Made by a program: the position numbers and the translations under genes
Notes under the pieces: generated by a model
What the model was told of the DNA's origin: nothing
The model's database searches: none
The model's input: the letters and a program-made list of their open reading frames with translations, nothing else
Shown: in pieces, positions 37,433-47,172 of the stretch
How the letters are laid out: each line of letters opens with the position of its first letter
Numbering within the stretch: position 1 is the stretch's first letter
Source: Tardibacter chloracetimidivorans
Lineage (GTDB): Bacteria > Pseudomonadota > Alphaproteobacteria > Sphingomonadales > Sphingomonadaceae
Reading direction: 5' to 3'
NCBI RefSeq assembly: GCF_001890385.1
Contig: NZ_CP018221.1
Coordinates: 2,219,501-2,283,500 of the forward strand
Length of the DNA: 64,000 nucleotides

Positions 37433-39832
37433 ATGAAGAAGAAATCGAGTTTGCGCGCCCGCGCGTCGCGGCTGGGCTGGACCTGCTGCATGCTGTCCCT
37501 GTCCACCATCGGGCGCGCGGAGATCGCCGCCGATCCATCCCGGCCCTCCCCCCCGCCGTCCTCCGCATTGTCGGCGCCTGCCGCGGCGAGCGGCGGTGGC
37601 GAATCCTTCCCCGCGCTGCCGCAGGCGCCCGCCGGCGCGCCCAACGTGATCCTGATCCTCACCGACGACGAAGGCTTTGGCGCCGCATCCGCTTTCGGTG
37701 GGCCGGTGCCGACGCCGAACCTCGAAAGGCTGGCGAAGGCGGGGCTGAGCTATACGCGCTTCCACACCACCGCCATGTGCTCGCCGACGCGCGCCTCGCT
37801 GCTGACCGGGCGCAACCACCACGCCGTCAACATGGGGACGCTGACCGAATTCGCGCAGGGCAGCCCCGGCTACACGTCCGTGATCCCGGACAGCGCGGCG
37901 ACCGTTGCCCGGATATTGAAAGGCAGCGGCTACAGCACGGCCTTCTTCGGCAAGCACCACAACATCCCGATCGGGCAGGATTCACCAGCAGGTCCGTTCG
38001 ACAAATGGCCCACCGGGCTGGGCTTCGAATATTTCTTCGGTTTCACCAGTTCGGATACGGACCAGTGGCGCCCGACCCTGTATCGCGGCACCAACCCGGT
38101 CCCCGTCGACAAGGACCCGCGAATCCTCGACGAACGACTGGCGAGCGATGCGATCGGCTGGCTCCACAACCAGAAGGCCGCCGCGCCCGAAAAGCCGTTC
38201 CTGATCTACTTCGCGCCGGGCTCGACCCATACGCCGCACCAGGCGCCGGCGGATTGGATAGAGCGTTTCCGCGGCCGCTTCGCCAACGGTTGGGACCGGG
38301 TCCGCGAAGAAACCCTGGCGCGGCAGAAGGCGATGGGCATCGTCCCGGCCAGGACCAGGCTTCCGGCCTGGCCCGCCGATCTGCCGCGCTGGTCACAGCT
38401 CTCTGCCGAGGACCGCAAGGTGCAGGAGCGGTACATGGAAGTCTACGCGGCGATGCTCGCCTTTCAGGACGAGCAGATCGGGCGGCTGCTCAACGAGGTT
38501 GACCGCATGGGCCTCGCCGCGAACACGATGGTGATCTGGATTTCCGGCGACAATGGCGCTGACGCCGCCGCCGGAGCGGCGGGCAGCCTGAGCGAGAAAG
38601 GCGAGATAGCCAACAGGCATTCCACCCTCGCCGAACGCGTCGCGGCGCTCGATCAGTTCGGCGGGCCGGAACAGGCGATCAATTATAGCGCGGGCTGGGC
38701 GCTGGCGATGAACGCGCCATTCCCCTTCTACAAGCAAATCGCCTCCCATCTGGGCGGCACCCGCAACGGCGCGGTCATATCCTGGCCCGCGATGATCACC
38801 GGGCGCGGCATCCGGGGCCAGTATCATCACGTCATAGATATCCTGCCGACGATCCTCAAGGCGGCGAAGGTTCAGGCACCGGCATTCGTCGACGGCGTCC
38901 GGCAGCAGCCGATCGACGGCGTTGCGATGGAATATAGCTTCAACGCGCCCACCGCGCCGGACAGGCGGACCACGCAATATTATGAGATGCTGGGAAACCG
39001 CGCCATCTATCACGACGGCTGGCTGGCGAGCACCACGCCGCTGAAGCGGCCATGGGAGATAGGATTCGGCCCCACCGCGAACGAGAATCTTACGGCGCGA
39101 TATGGGTGGGAACTCTATGATCTTCGATCGGACTTCAGCCAGAGCAAGGATGTCGCGGCACGCTTCCCCGATCGTTTGAAATCGATGCAGCTGTTGTTCG
39201 AAACTGAAGCGGCGAAATATCAGGTCAACCCGCTCGACGATCGAACCAGCGCATCACGCACCGCCGGCATACACAAGGCGTATGTCATAGCCCGCGATCA
39301 TTATACCTTCTGGGGAACGGGCATCAGCCTGGCGCCCGATCTGGCCCCACAAATGGGGAACCGCACGTTCATCGTGGATGCTGACGTGGTGGTACAGCCC
39401 GGCAGCACCGATGGCGTGATCCTGGCCAATGGCAGCCGGCTCGGCGGGTGGAGCTTCTATGTCAAGGATGGGCGGCCCGCCGTCATGCACCTATTCTCGC
39501 AGCTTCCCGGCGACCAATTCGTGCTCAGTTCCCCCGCCCCGCTGCCGACAGCACGGCCCAGCCATATCCGCTTCGCCTTTTCCTATCTCGGCGGCGGATA
39601 TGGCAAGGGCGGTGATGTCAGCATCAGCATCGACGGCAAGCCCGTTGCCTCGGCGCCGCTCGCGCGATCGATCGTGGTGCCGGCCGGCCACGGGGAGACG
39701 TTCGACATCGGACATGACCGTGGGGTGACCGTTACCGGGGCGGACGTCCCGAACAGTTTCCCGGGCGCGATCGACAAGATCGAGGTCCGCCTGGGCCCGG
39801 TCGGCAAGGCCTGGTCGGCAAGCGCGAAATAA
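37433..39832 (+). CDS. Exported arylsulfatase
   Basis: The 799-residue sulfatase has a short signal-like N-terminus (about 1-32), metal-binding NVILILTDDEGFG, and the formylglycine motif CSPTRASLLTGR with Cys116. The conserved HTPHQ, ISGDNG and GGTRNG motifs follow, with a C-terminal beta-rich domain of about 200 residues. It hydrolyses sulfate esters. The Cys must be converted to formylglycine; a matching enzyme is encoded at 41431-42417. The gene follows the acyl-CoA dehydrogenase pair. Confidence 0.9.
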   Translation: MKKKSSLRARASRLGWTCCMLSLSTIGRAEIAADPSRPSPPPSSALSAPAAASGGGESFPALPQAPAGAPNVILILTDDEGFGAASAFGGPVPTPNLERLAKAGLSYTRFHTTAMCSPTRASLLTGRNHHAVNMGTLTEFAQGSPGYTSVIPDSAATVARILKGSGYSTAFFGKHHNIPIGQDSPAGPFDKWPTGLGFEYFFGFTSSDTDQWRPTLYRGTNPVPVDKDPRILDERLASDAIGWLHNQKAAAPEKPFLIYFAPGSTHTPHQAPADWIERFRGRFANGWDRVREETLARQKAMGIVPARTRLPAWPADLPRWSQLSAEDRKVQERYMEVYAAMLAFQDEQIGRLLNEVDRMGLAANTMVIWISGDNGADAAAGAAGSLSEKGEIANRHSTLAERVAALDQFGGPEQAINYSAGWALAMNAPFPFYKQIASHLGGTRNGAVISWPAMITGRGIRGQYHHVIDILPTILKAAKVQAPAFVDGVRQQPIDGVAMEYSFNAPTAPDRRTTQYYEMLGNRAIYHDGWLASTTPLKRPWEIGFGPTANENLTARYGWELYDLRSDFSQSKDVAARFPDRLKSMQLLFETEAAKYQVNPLDDRTSASRTAGIHKAYVIARDHYTFWGTGISLAPDLAPQMGNRTFIVDADVVVQPGSTDGVILANGSRLGGWSFYVKDGRPAVMHLFSQLPGDQFVLSSPAPLPTARPSHIRFAFSYLGGGYGKGGDVSISIDGKPVASAPLARSIVVPAGHGETFDIGHDRGVTVTGADVPNSFPGAIDKIEVRLGPVGKAWSASAK

Positions 39833-39861
39833 CGCCACGCACGGCGGGTGGCGAGACTGCC

Positions 39862-39882
39862 GGCGGGGCATCTCACCCCGCC
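39862..39882. terminator. Bidirectional hairpin between convergent genes
   Basis: Perfect arms GGCGGGG and CCCCGCC flank a 7-base loop between the sulfatase stop (39832) and the end of the convergent MFS gene, whose TGA lies in the loop. No clear T-run is present on either side. Confidence 0.5.
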
Positions 39883-41234
39883 AGGGTCGCCTTGTCCAGC
39901 TGACGAAGCGATTCAAGGCGGCGGACGAAAGATCGGCGCGACCACTGCAGGAAGATTATCGCCACTGGCGCCGCCACCGCCACCACGGTCGCGATCGAGT
40001 AGCCGACCGCCTGATCGTCCTGATAGAGATAATCGGTCAGGAAGCCGATGATGAAGCTGCCGCCCGCATAGGCCCCGACGCTCGAAGCGATCAGCGTGAC
40101 CGCACCCGATCGGCCCCGCATGTTCGGCGGCGATATCATCTGCAACGCGGCCAGAAGCTGCCCGACCGCGCCGACGATGCCGCATTGGAGGGCGAACATC
40201 GCGACGTAATAAAGCGGCACGCTCTTGATCAGGAACCCGGCGACGCCAAGCGGCAGCGCGATCGCCAGCACGATCATCATCAGCTTCAGCGGAAAATCAT
40301 AATGGCCCGCCCGAACCCGGAAATCCGCCAATGTCCCCAGCAGGATCGTGAACAGCGGCGTGCCCACGCCGAAAATCAGCCCCAGCGATTCGCCCACCTG
40401 CTGCGGTGACATGCCGAGCACCCGGCGCGCGTAGGTCGGGCCCCACGCGAGCGCCCCGTAGGCAGCGAGCCCGCACAGCGCATATCCGGCCACCAGCCCC
40501 CAGAACGCGGGACGGCACTCCCGCACGAACGCGCCATAAGCCGCCCAGCTGGGCGGCTTGGCGCCGCCACCGTCGACCACCGTCCTGCGCGGCTCCCGCA
40601 CCATCAGGATGACGAGCATCAGGGCGAGACCCGGCAAGGCGGAAACGATCAGCACCTGGCGCCACGGCACCAATCCGCCGACGAGGAGATGCGGATTGAC
40701 GGTGAAAAGGTTCAGCAGCCAGCCGCCCAGCGCCACGGAGATCCCGGTGGAGATCGCGCCCATGCTCATGTAAACCGAAACGGGCGCCGCGAGCCGTTCC
40801 TTCGCGAACAGGTCACCGATGATCGACTGCGCTGCAGGCGACGCCGTCGATTCCCCCACGCCCACGACCACACGGCTGAGAAGAAGCTGTGCGAAGCTCT
40901 GCGCCAGCCCGCAGGCGGCTGCCGCCAACGTCCACACGGCAAGGCTGAGCGACAGCAGCAGATGCCGGGGAGACCGATCGACCAGCATTCCGGAAATCAG
41001 GGCGAAGCAGGTATATGCCACGCCGAAGCTCAGGCCCTGTATCAGGCCGAACTGCGCGTCGCTGATCCCCAGATCCGCCTTAATTTCCGGGATCATCACC
41101 AGGATGATGCTGCGGTCGATCAGCGATACCGCGCCGATCAGGGAGAGCAGGGCCACCATGCCCCATTGCCTCCACGCGCTGTAGGGCTGCCGTCGCGCAC
41201 CGCCCGAGATATTGCTACTGGCGATCTCAACCAC
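39873..41234 (-). CDS. MFS transporter, 12-helix
   Basis: The 453-residue carrier starts its first helix with LLSLIGAVSLIDRSIILVMI and has loop motif A-like SGMLVDRSPRH, VVVGVGESTASPAAQSIIGD in helix 5 and ADFRVRAG in the central loop. About 12 helices are seen. This pattern is common in carriers annotated as organic-anion or spinster-like in sphingomonads. It lies between the sulfatase and its modifying enzyme, so uptake of the sulfated compound or its product is likely, but this is inference. Confidence 0.85.
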   Translation of the reverse strand: MVEIASSNISGGARRQPYSAWRQWGMVALLSLIGAVSLIDRSIILVMIPEIKADLGISDAQFGLIQGLSFGVAYTCFALISGMLVDRSPRHLLLSLSLAVWTLAAAACGLAQSFAQLLLSRVVVGVGESTASPAAQSIIGDLFAKERLAAPVSVYMSMGAISTGISVALGGWLLNLFTVNPHLLVGGLVPWRQVLIVSALPGLALMLVILMVREPRRTVVDGGGAKPPSWAAYGAFVRECRPAFWGLVAGYALCGLAAYGALAWGPTYARRVLGMSPQQVGESLGLIFGVGTPLFTILLGTLADFRVRAGHYDFPLKLMMIVLAIALPLGVAGFLIKSVPLYYVAMFALQCGIVGAVGQLLAALQMISPPNMRGRSGAVTLIASSVGAYAGGSFIIGFLTDYLYQDDQAVGYSIATVVAVAAPVAIIFLQWSRRSFVRRLESLRQLDKATLAG

Positions 41235-41430
41235 TTTCAGCCCCCCGTTCCGGCGCGGATATTCTGACGATGCGTACCGCCGTCATCCGGTCGCATCATT
41301 ACGAGCAGGTCGCCATAGCCCGCCTGACAGAAAAGTCATCCCGTCAGCTATCGAATGTGCAAAAACATCATTGTCGTCAGTCCGCGCTGTATGAAATAGC
41401 GGGCAGGCACAGATCGAGGAGGAGCGTCCG

Positions 41431-42417
41431 TTGGGGACCGTCGACGATGCAGGATCGGGGATGGGTTCGCAGCCTTCGCAGCCGCATCCCGGGATGGTGC
41501 ATCTGAGCGGCGGCACATTCTCGATGGGATCGAACCGCTTCTATCCCGAGGAAGCGCCCGCGCGGCCGATCCGGGTGGACGGATTCTGGATTGATCGCGC
41601 GCCCGTCACCAACCGCGAATATCTGCGCTTCGTGCAAGCGACCGGACATGTGACCCTTGCCGAGATTGCGCCCGATCCGGCGGACTATCCGATGATGCCG
41701 GCCGAGATGGCGCAGGCAGGCTCGCTGCTGTTCCAGCGCCCGGCCGGCGCGGTCGACCTGCGCGACTTCCGCCAATGGTGGAGCTTTTGCGCCGGCACCG
41801 ATTGGAGGCACCCCTGGGGACCGGGAAGCGGGATCGAAGACCTGGCGGACCATCCGGTCGTCCACGTCGCCTATCAGGATGCCGAAGCCTATGCGGCGTG
41901 GTGCGGCAAGGCGCTTCCGAGCGAGGCGGAGTGGGAGTTTGCCGCGCGCGGCGGCCTCGACGATGCCGACTATGCCTGGGGCGATTCGCTTGCACCGGAA
42001 GGCCGGATGCTGGCGAATTACTGGCAGGGCGAATTCCCCTGCGTCAACGATCTGCTGGATGGATGGGAACGAACGTCACCGGTCGGCAGCTTCCCGCCCA
42101 ACGGCTACGGCCTCGAAGACATGATCGGCAACGTCTGGGAGTGGACATCCGATTGGTGGTCGATCCCCCGGCCGGCGAGGAAACGCTTCAAGGGCGCCTG
42201 CTGCGTTCCGAGCAATCCGCGCGGGGGCAAGCGAAGCGACAGCATCGAGCGCGGCGGCGATGCGCCGAGGATCGCGCGGAAGGTGATCAAGGGCGGCTCG
42301 CATCTCTGCGCCGCCAACTATTGCCGGCGCTACCGCCCCGCCGCACGGCATCCGCAGGCGATTGACAGTTCAACCTGCCATATCGGGTTTCGCTGCGTCA
42401 TCCGCGAAAGCCGCTAA
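41431..42417 (+). CDS. Formylglycine-generating enzyme (sulfatase-modifying factor)
   Basis: The 328-residue protein has MVHLSGGTFSMGS, WIDRAPVTNREY, LPSEAEWEFAARGG, MIGNVWEWTSDW and the C-terminal SHLCAANYCRRYRPAAR with the paired Cys (about 293 and 298) that bind Cu(I) in aerobic FGE. It oxidises the Cys of CxPxR in sulfatases to formylglycine before export. A TTG start at 41431 is favoured by AGGAGG 8 bases upstream; ATG 41461 is the alternative. The sulfatase is about 1.6 kb away. Confidence 0.9.
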   Translation: MGTVDDAGSGMGSQPSQPHPGMVHLSGGTFSMGSNRFYPEEAPARPIRVDGFWIDRAPVTNREYLRFVQATGHVTLAEIAPDPADYPMMPAEMAQAGSLLFQRPAGAVDLRDFRQWWSFCAGTDWRHPWGPGSGIEDLADHPVVHVAYQDAEAYAAWCGKALPSEAEWEFAARGGLDDADYAWGDSLAPEGRMLANYWQGEFPCVNDLLDGWERTSPVGSFPPNGYGLEDMIGNVWEWTSDWWSIPRPARKRFKGACCVPSNPRGGKRSDSIERGGDAPRIARKVIKGGSHLCAANYCRRYRPAARHPQAIDSSTCHIGFRCVIRESR

Positions 42418-42519
42418 ACCTGTTCCAATCATGCGATGGAAGCGTGCGCAACCGCAGGGGCCGCGCCTTCGAATGGCGCCGCGCCCCGTGCGACATGGCC
42501 CCCAGACGGCGACCAAGGA

Positions 42520-44202
42520 TCAGACGATCAGGCCGGGGCGCTCGTCCGTATAGGCGCCGTTCTCGACGACCTTCCTGCCGTTCACGAAAACCATGGCAAC
42601 ACCCTTGGCGGTGTTCAGGTATCGCCCCGAACCGTCCGGCAGGTCGAACCTGCGTTCGGTGGGATTATTGTCTATCACGTCCGGATCGAACAGCACGAGA
42701 TCGGCGTAGTTGCCGGGCCGGATAACCCCACGATCCCTGATGTTGAACTCAGCGGCGGGAACGCTCGTCAGCTTGCGGACGGCTTCTTCGAGCGACATGA
42801 TCCCGCGCTCGCGAACCCAGCGCGCGAGCAGCGTGGTGGAATCGCCCGAGGTCGAGAACTGATAGAAATGCGCGCCGCCGTCGGAGCCGCTGGCCGGGCG
42901 CGTGTGCGGGTGGGTGAGGATCTGCGTCAGGCAATCCGGATCGGTATGGGCAAACCCGCGCAACGCGAACACCGTCCGCAGCTCGTCTTCCAGCGCGATA
43001 TCGAGAAGCGTGTCCAGGAAATCCGCCCCGCGTTCAGCGGCGATATCCGCCACCAGCCGGCCTTCGAGCGCCCGCACGGACGGGGTCTGCGCCTCGAGCA
43101 CTTCCGACTTCATGAAGCGATCGAGATGTCCTTCCAGCTCCAGCGAGGCGCGCAAAGCCGGTCGTTTCGAGTGATCCGAGAAATAAGCGATCCGCTCGGG
43201 CACCGACAGGTTCATCACGTCCTGCCAATGCGGCAACAGGAAAAACACGAAGAAGTTGGCGTTGAACTGCAGGAACTGGTCGAACGGCTTCGACGTCGTC
43301 TGCAACACGATATCCGCGCCCTCCGACTGCAGCCGCTCTGTCGTCGCGAGCATGCTACGATACACGGGGTCTTCCGCCGAAGCCGCGAACGCCCCCAGAG
43401 CCTCGACGTGAACGCCGGTAGCCTTCGATATCCGGCCAAGCTGCTCAAGCTCGCCATTGGGGTCGGACCCGGGGCCGAAGCGCAGGTTGCTCTGCAGCAC
43501 CCCCCGCCCCTCTTCGACGAGCACCCGCGCCAGCGCGGTACGCTCTTCTTCGTCCGCCCAGCGGCTGCCGATCGGGACATTATTCTCGTCCGTATCGAGG
43601 AACGACATCGACAGGCCCACCGCGCCGGCGCGCAGCGCACCCCGCAACAGTTCGCACATCTGCGCGAGCTCATCCGCCGTCGCCGCCCGTTTCTGCGCAT
43701 CCGCGCCCATCACATGGTGGCGCAGCGGCGTGTGGCCGAACAGCGGCGCGACGTTGACGCCGAGGCCGCCCCGGATACGATCGAGATAATCCTCGAAGCT
43801 CGACCATTTGAAATCGACCACATCGGCGTAATTGGCGAGCCGCAGGTCCTCCGCCTTCAGGAACAGCGAATGGATGACGTCGATCGTGCGCGCGTCGGCC
43901 GGGGCGAGCGTGAATGAGCAGGACCCGGTCACCACCGTCGTCGCACCGTGCAACGCCACGGGGTCGATCATCTTGTCCCAAATCACCTGCGCGTCATAAT
44001 GGGTGTGCGCGTCTATGAAGCCCGGCGACAGCACCAGACCGCCCGCATCGATCACGGCGGCGGCGGCCACGTCCAGCGCATCGCCAGCGCGCGCGACCGC
44101 GACGATCCGGTTGCCCTCGATCCTGACCGCTCCCGCAAATGCCGGCGCGCCGGAGCCGTCTATGATCCGAGCATTCTCAATGATCAGAGAGCCCTCGCCC
44201 AT
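42520..44202 (-). CDS. N-acyl-D-amino-acid deacylase-like amidohydrolase (copy B)
   Basis: The 560-residue protein starts GSLIIENARIIDGSGAPAF and has the metal motif DAHTHYDAQVIWD and a C-terminal region ASGSDGGAHFYQF plus ADLVLFDPDVI. It shares its fold and many motifs with the amidohydrolase at 31768-33510. The natural substrate is unknown. It stands alone, converging on the FGE gene and separated by 266 bases from the next minus-strand operon. Confidence 0.85.
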   Translation of the reverse strand: MGEGSLIIENARIIDGSGAPAFAGAVRIEGNRIVAVARAGDALDVAAAAVIDAGGLVLSPGFIDAHTHYDAQVIWDKMIDPVALHGATTVVTGSCSFTLAPADARTIDVIHSLFLKAEDLRLANYADVVDFKWSSFEDYLDRIRGGLGVNVAPLFGHTPLRHHVMGADAQKRAATADELAQMCELLRGALRAGAVGLSMSFLDTDENNVPIGSRWADEEERTALARVLVEEGRGVLQSNLRFGPGSDPNGELEQLGRISKATGVHVEALGAFAASAEDPVYRSMLATTERLQSEGADIVLQTTSKPFDQFLQFNANFFVFFLLPHWQDVMNLSVPERIAYFSDHSKRPALRASLELEGHLDRFMKSEVLEAQTPSVRALEGRLVADIAAERGADFLDTLLDIALEDELRTVFALRGFAHTDPDCLTQILTHPHTRPASGSDGGAHFYQFSTSGDSTTLLARWVRERGIMSLEEAVRKLTSVPAAEFNIRDRGVIRPGNYADLVLFDPDVIDNNPTERRFDLPDGSGRYLNTAKGVAMVFVNGRKVVENGAYTDERPGLIV

Positions 44203-44262
44203 GCCTCAACCTCCCATAAAAGCGATCCGCGCCGCAGCCCTTGGTGCCGGTGCGCGGAAATA

Positions 44263-44275
44263 TGACATGTAGTCA
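44263..44275. promoter_or_regulatory. Inverted repeat upstream of amidohydrolase B
   Basis: TGAC, 5 bases, GTCA lies 61 bases before the amidohydrolase start. The adjoining AGTCAGTTTG recurs at 33987-33996, just before the Rieske gene. A shared regulator is possible but weakly supported. Confidence 0.3.
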
Positions 44276-44468
44276 GTTTGAACTCTCCAGCCGGTCCTGT
44301 CGAGAGTGTTGAGCGAATATCGCGGCCCGTTGCCGGCGAGGATCGATCTGTGTTTTCGTGACAACCGGCGAGGAGCCGCCCTCCGGCATGGCCCCGGAGT
44401 GCCCGTGAAGAAAATCGCTCAGCAACCGCTATCCCGCGAAGCTGCGCCAGAGCCGCCCGATCCGCTCG

Positions 44469-44879
44469 TCACGCGCCTGGCAATATGCCGCCGGCAGCCG
44501 GGATCTCGATGCCGCGCGCGCTGAAGACTTCCTCGGCGTTGCGGATGGCCTCAAGGCCGGCAGGCAACCCACAATAGATTATGGTCTGCAACAAGGCTTC
44601 CTTGATCTCCGCCACCGTCAGCCCGTTGTTCAGCGCACCCATCACATGGGCCTTGAACTCGGTCTGCCTGTTGAGCGCCGTCGTGATGACGAGGCACAGC
44701 AGGCTACGCGTCTTGCGGTCGAGCCCCGGGCGATCCCAGATCTCGGTGAAGCAATATTCCTCCGAAATGCGGCGCGCATCCTCGTTGAAGGCGTTGGTGC
44801 CCGCTTCGCGTTTCTGGAAATATTCCTCGCCGATGACCTCGCGCATGATCGCGCGACCAGTTTCCTGCCTTGTCGTCAT
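44469..44879 (-). CDS. Carboxymuconolactone decarboxylase-family protein
   Basis: The 136-residue helical protein has the family core LDRKTRSLLCLVITTALNR and EFKAHVMGALNNGLTVAEIKEAL. Enzymes of this fold include PcaC decarboxylase and AhpD-type oxidoreductases; here the AhpD CxxC is absent, with only one Cys. The function may be isomerisation, decarboxylation or peroxide removal. Its ATG overlaps the preceding dehydrogenase stop (ATGA), and it is last in its operon. Confidence 0.82.
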   Translation of the reverse strand: MTTRQETGRAIMREVIGEEYFQKREAGTNAFNEDARRISEEYCFTEIWDRPGLDRKTRSLLCLVITTALNRQTEFKAHVMGALNNGLTVAEIKEALLQTIIYCGLPAGLEAIRNAEEVFSARGIEIPAAGGILPGA

Positions 44880-45784
44880 AGTGCCTCCGTCCGACTGCGC
44901 CTGACCTCGGCCCCGTTCCAGCGCTCGAACAGGCGGATGAGCGCGGTATAGTCCTCGTCGGCCATGCCTTCGGCCTTGGCGATATCGAGGAACTGCGCCG
45001 CCGCGCGCGCCACGAAAAGCAGCGCACCGGAGGCTTCGGCCTCCTGCAAAGCCAGCTTCACATCCTTGCGCAGCAGGCCCGTCGCGAAACGGACCGCGAA
45101 ATCCCGATCAAGGACCGGCGGGTCGATCCGCTTTTCGGTGACGTAGCTGCGGCCCGAGGATGCATTTATCACCTCCAGCAGCCGTTCGGGCGCCACCCCG
45201 CCCGCGACCGCGAGCGCCGTCGCCTCATACGCGCCCACCAGGTTGCTGGCAAACAGCATGTTGTTGGCCAGCTTGACCGTCTGCCCCTGCCCGGCCTTGT
45301 CGCCGACCACGAAAAGGTTCGAGCCGATGTGCCTAAGCGACGGCATCACGGCATCTATCGCGGCCCCGTCGCCCGAGATCATCAGCGTGAGCGTCCCGGC
45401 TTCGGCACCGGACGTGCCGCCGCTGACCGGCGCATCGACGAACGCTATCCCGCGCTCGCGCAACGCATCGCCGATCCGCTCCGACATGCGGGGTCCGGTC
45501 GTCGAAAGATCGACGATCGTCCGAACCGCGGACCCGTGGCACAGCCCGTCTTCGCCGAAGATGACCTGATCGACGACATCGGGCGTCGGCAGGCTGCAGA
45601 ATATGATCCCGGCTTCATCGGCGACTGCGCGCGGCGAAGCGGCGGGACGTGCGCCCTGCCGTTGCAGCGCCTCCACCGAAGCCGGGTTGACGTCATTGAC
45701 CACAAGGGCCGTGTCAGCCCGGAGAAGCCGGGACGCCATGTGGCGCCCCATGCTGCCCAGGCCGACGAAGCCGGTCGTCACCAC
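44876..45784 (-). CDS. 3-hydroxyisobutyrate dehydrogenase-family oxidoreductase
   Basis: The 302-residue protein starts at a GTG and has the Rossmann motif GFVGLGSMGRHMASRLL, the substrate motif DAPVSGGTSGAEAG and the catalytic Lys in GQTVKLANNML. It belongs to the beta-hydroxyacid dehydrogenases, which oxidise 3-hydroxy acids with NAD(P). It begins at the base after the upstream amidohydrolase stop and overlaps the following CMD gene. Confidence 0.88.
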   Translation of the reverse strand: MVTTGFVGLGSMGRHMASRLLRADTALVVNDVNPASVEALQRQGARPAASPRAVADEAGIIFCSLPTPDVVDQVIFGEDGLCHGSAVRTIVDLSTTGPRMSERIGDALRERGIAFVDAPVSGGTSGAEAGTLTLMISGDGAAIDAVMPSLRHIGSNLFVVGDKAGQGQTVKLANNMLFASNLVGAYEATALAVAGGVAPERLLEVINASSGRSYVTEKRIDPPVLDRDFAVRFATGLLRKDVKLALQEAEASGALLFVARAAAQFLDIAKAEGMADEDYTALIRLFERWNGAEVRRSRTEAL

Positions 45785-47077
45785 TTACAGCGCGACCGTG
45801 AACAGCTTCATGACATCCGCCGAAGTGACCGGTCGCTTTTCAGCACCTTCCTTCGGGTTGAAGCCGCCGCGGCCCGCGACCGGGGCGGTATCGACATGCT
45901 TGGACCGATCCTTGAGCGCGCCGACCGTGCAGTTTTCGCGACCCAGAATCTCGCGGGGATCGTATCGGAACTCGCGGATGGTGTTCAAGTGCGTGATCTT
46001 GTCGATCGTTTCCTTGTCGAGATGCTTAACGCTGTCCCAGAGCGCATTGGCCGATCGCGGCCATACGCTGTCCGAATGCGGATAATCGCACTCCCAGCAG
46101 ATCATGTCCGGGTTGAGGAAATCGATGTTCTTCATGCCGAAATCGTCGGAGATGAAGCAGGTGATGAAGTTGCTGAAGAACAGCTCGCTGGGCGTCTTGC
46201 CGCCGAAGTCGGCATGGGTCCAAGCGCGATGGTGCTTATAGGTGAACTCCACCCGCTCGAGCAAATAGGGCACCCAGCCCACGCCACCTTCGGCGAGCGC
46301 GATCTTCAGATTGGGGAATTTCTTGAATATCGGCGAGTAGAGCCAGTCGGCCGCGGCCACGGCGATCGACATCGGCATGGTCGTGATCCACGCGTCGATG
46401 GGCGTCTCGGGCGACGCATGCGGCGCCTGGTTGCCGGTGCCGATATGGGCGCTGATGACCATCCGCTCCTCTTCCATGACCGCGAAAAGCGGGTCCCAGT
46501 AGCCGGAGTGGATCGACGGCAGCCCCTTGGCCGAGAAGTTGTCGTGCAGCGATATCGTGCGCGCGCCCTTCTTGGCGATCCGCTTTGCCTCGGCGACGGC
46601 GAGATCGATATCCCATACCGGCACGATTCCCAGCGGGATGAAGCGGCCGGGGTTGGACCCGCACCAGGAATCGATCAGCCAGTCATTATAATATTGTAGG
46701 AGCGCCAGCGCCGCCTTCTTGTCGGTGGCGTCCGCGAAAAGCTGCCCAGCCGGGCCCACCGCCGAAGGAAAGCAGACCGAGGCGCAGACGCCGTCCGCAT
46801 CCATATCCTCAACCCGCTTGTCGGGATTGAACGTTCCTTCGCGCAACTGCGAATAGGCGGTCGGCTCGAAACCGAACTCCTCCGGAGGCCGGCCGACAAC
46901 CGCGTTCAATGCGATATTGGGCAGCAGCCGACCTTCATAGACCCAGGATTCCGCACCGTCCTTGGTGATGATCTTAGGGGCGAGGTCCTTCAGGCCAACC
47001 GGCACGTCGGCAAAGGTGGAGGGCGGCTCGACCAGATGATCGTCAAGACTGACGAGGATCATATCACGCATTTCCAT
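45785..47077 (-). CDS. ACMSD-like TIM-barrel amidohydrolase (amidohydrolase 2 family)
   Basis: The 430-residue protein has SLDDHLVEP near the N-terminus, PNIALNAVVGRP, ISAHIGTG, IALAEGGVGWVPY and the metal-ligand region CWECDYPHSDSVWPRS. Related enzymes decarboxylate or hydrolyse ring-cleavage products, but the substrate here cannot be told. GGAGAG precedes the ATG at 47077; the longer ORF adds no family-like sequence. It lies between an SDR and the dehydrogenase in one operon. Confidence 0.85.
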   Translation of the reverse strand: MEMRDMILVSLDDHLVEPPSTFADVPVGLKDLAPKIITKDGAESWVYEGRLLPNIALNAVVGRPPEEFGFEPTAYSQLREGTFNPDKRVEDMDADGVCASVCFPSAVGPAGQLFADATDKKAALALLQYYNDWLIDSWCGSNPGRFIPLGIVPVWDIDLAVAEAKRIAKKGARTISLHDNFSAKGLPSIHSGYWDPLFAVMEEERMVISAHIGTGNQAPHASPETPIDAWITTMPMSIAVAAADWLYSPIFKKFPNLKIALAEGGVGWVPYLLERVEFTYKHHRAWTHADFGGKTPSELFFSNFITCFISDDFGMKNIDFLNPDMICWECDYPHSDSVWPRSANALWDSVKHLDKETIDKITHLNTIREFRYDPREILGRENCTVGALKDRSKHVDTAPVAGRGGFNPKEGAEKRPVTSADVMKLFTVAL

Positions 47078-47172
47078 AGCTACTCTCCGTATCAGGCAAA
47101 AAATGACTGGCCGTAATTTTCTTGGGATGCCCGTCGCCGTATTTTGAGTCAAGCGCCGTGCGGTAATTTGCC

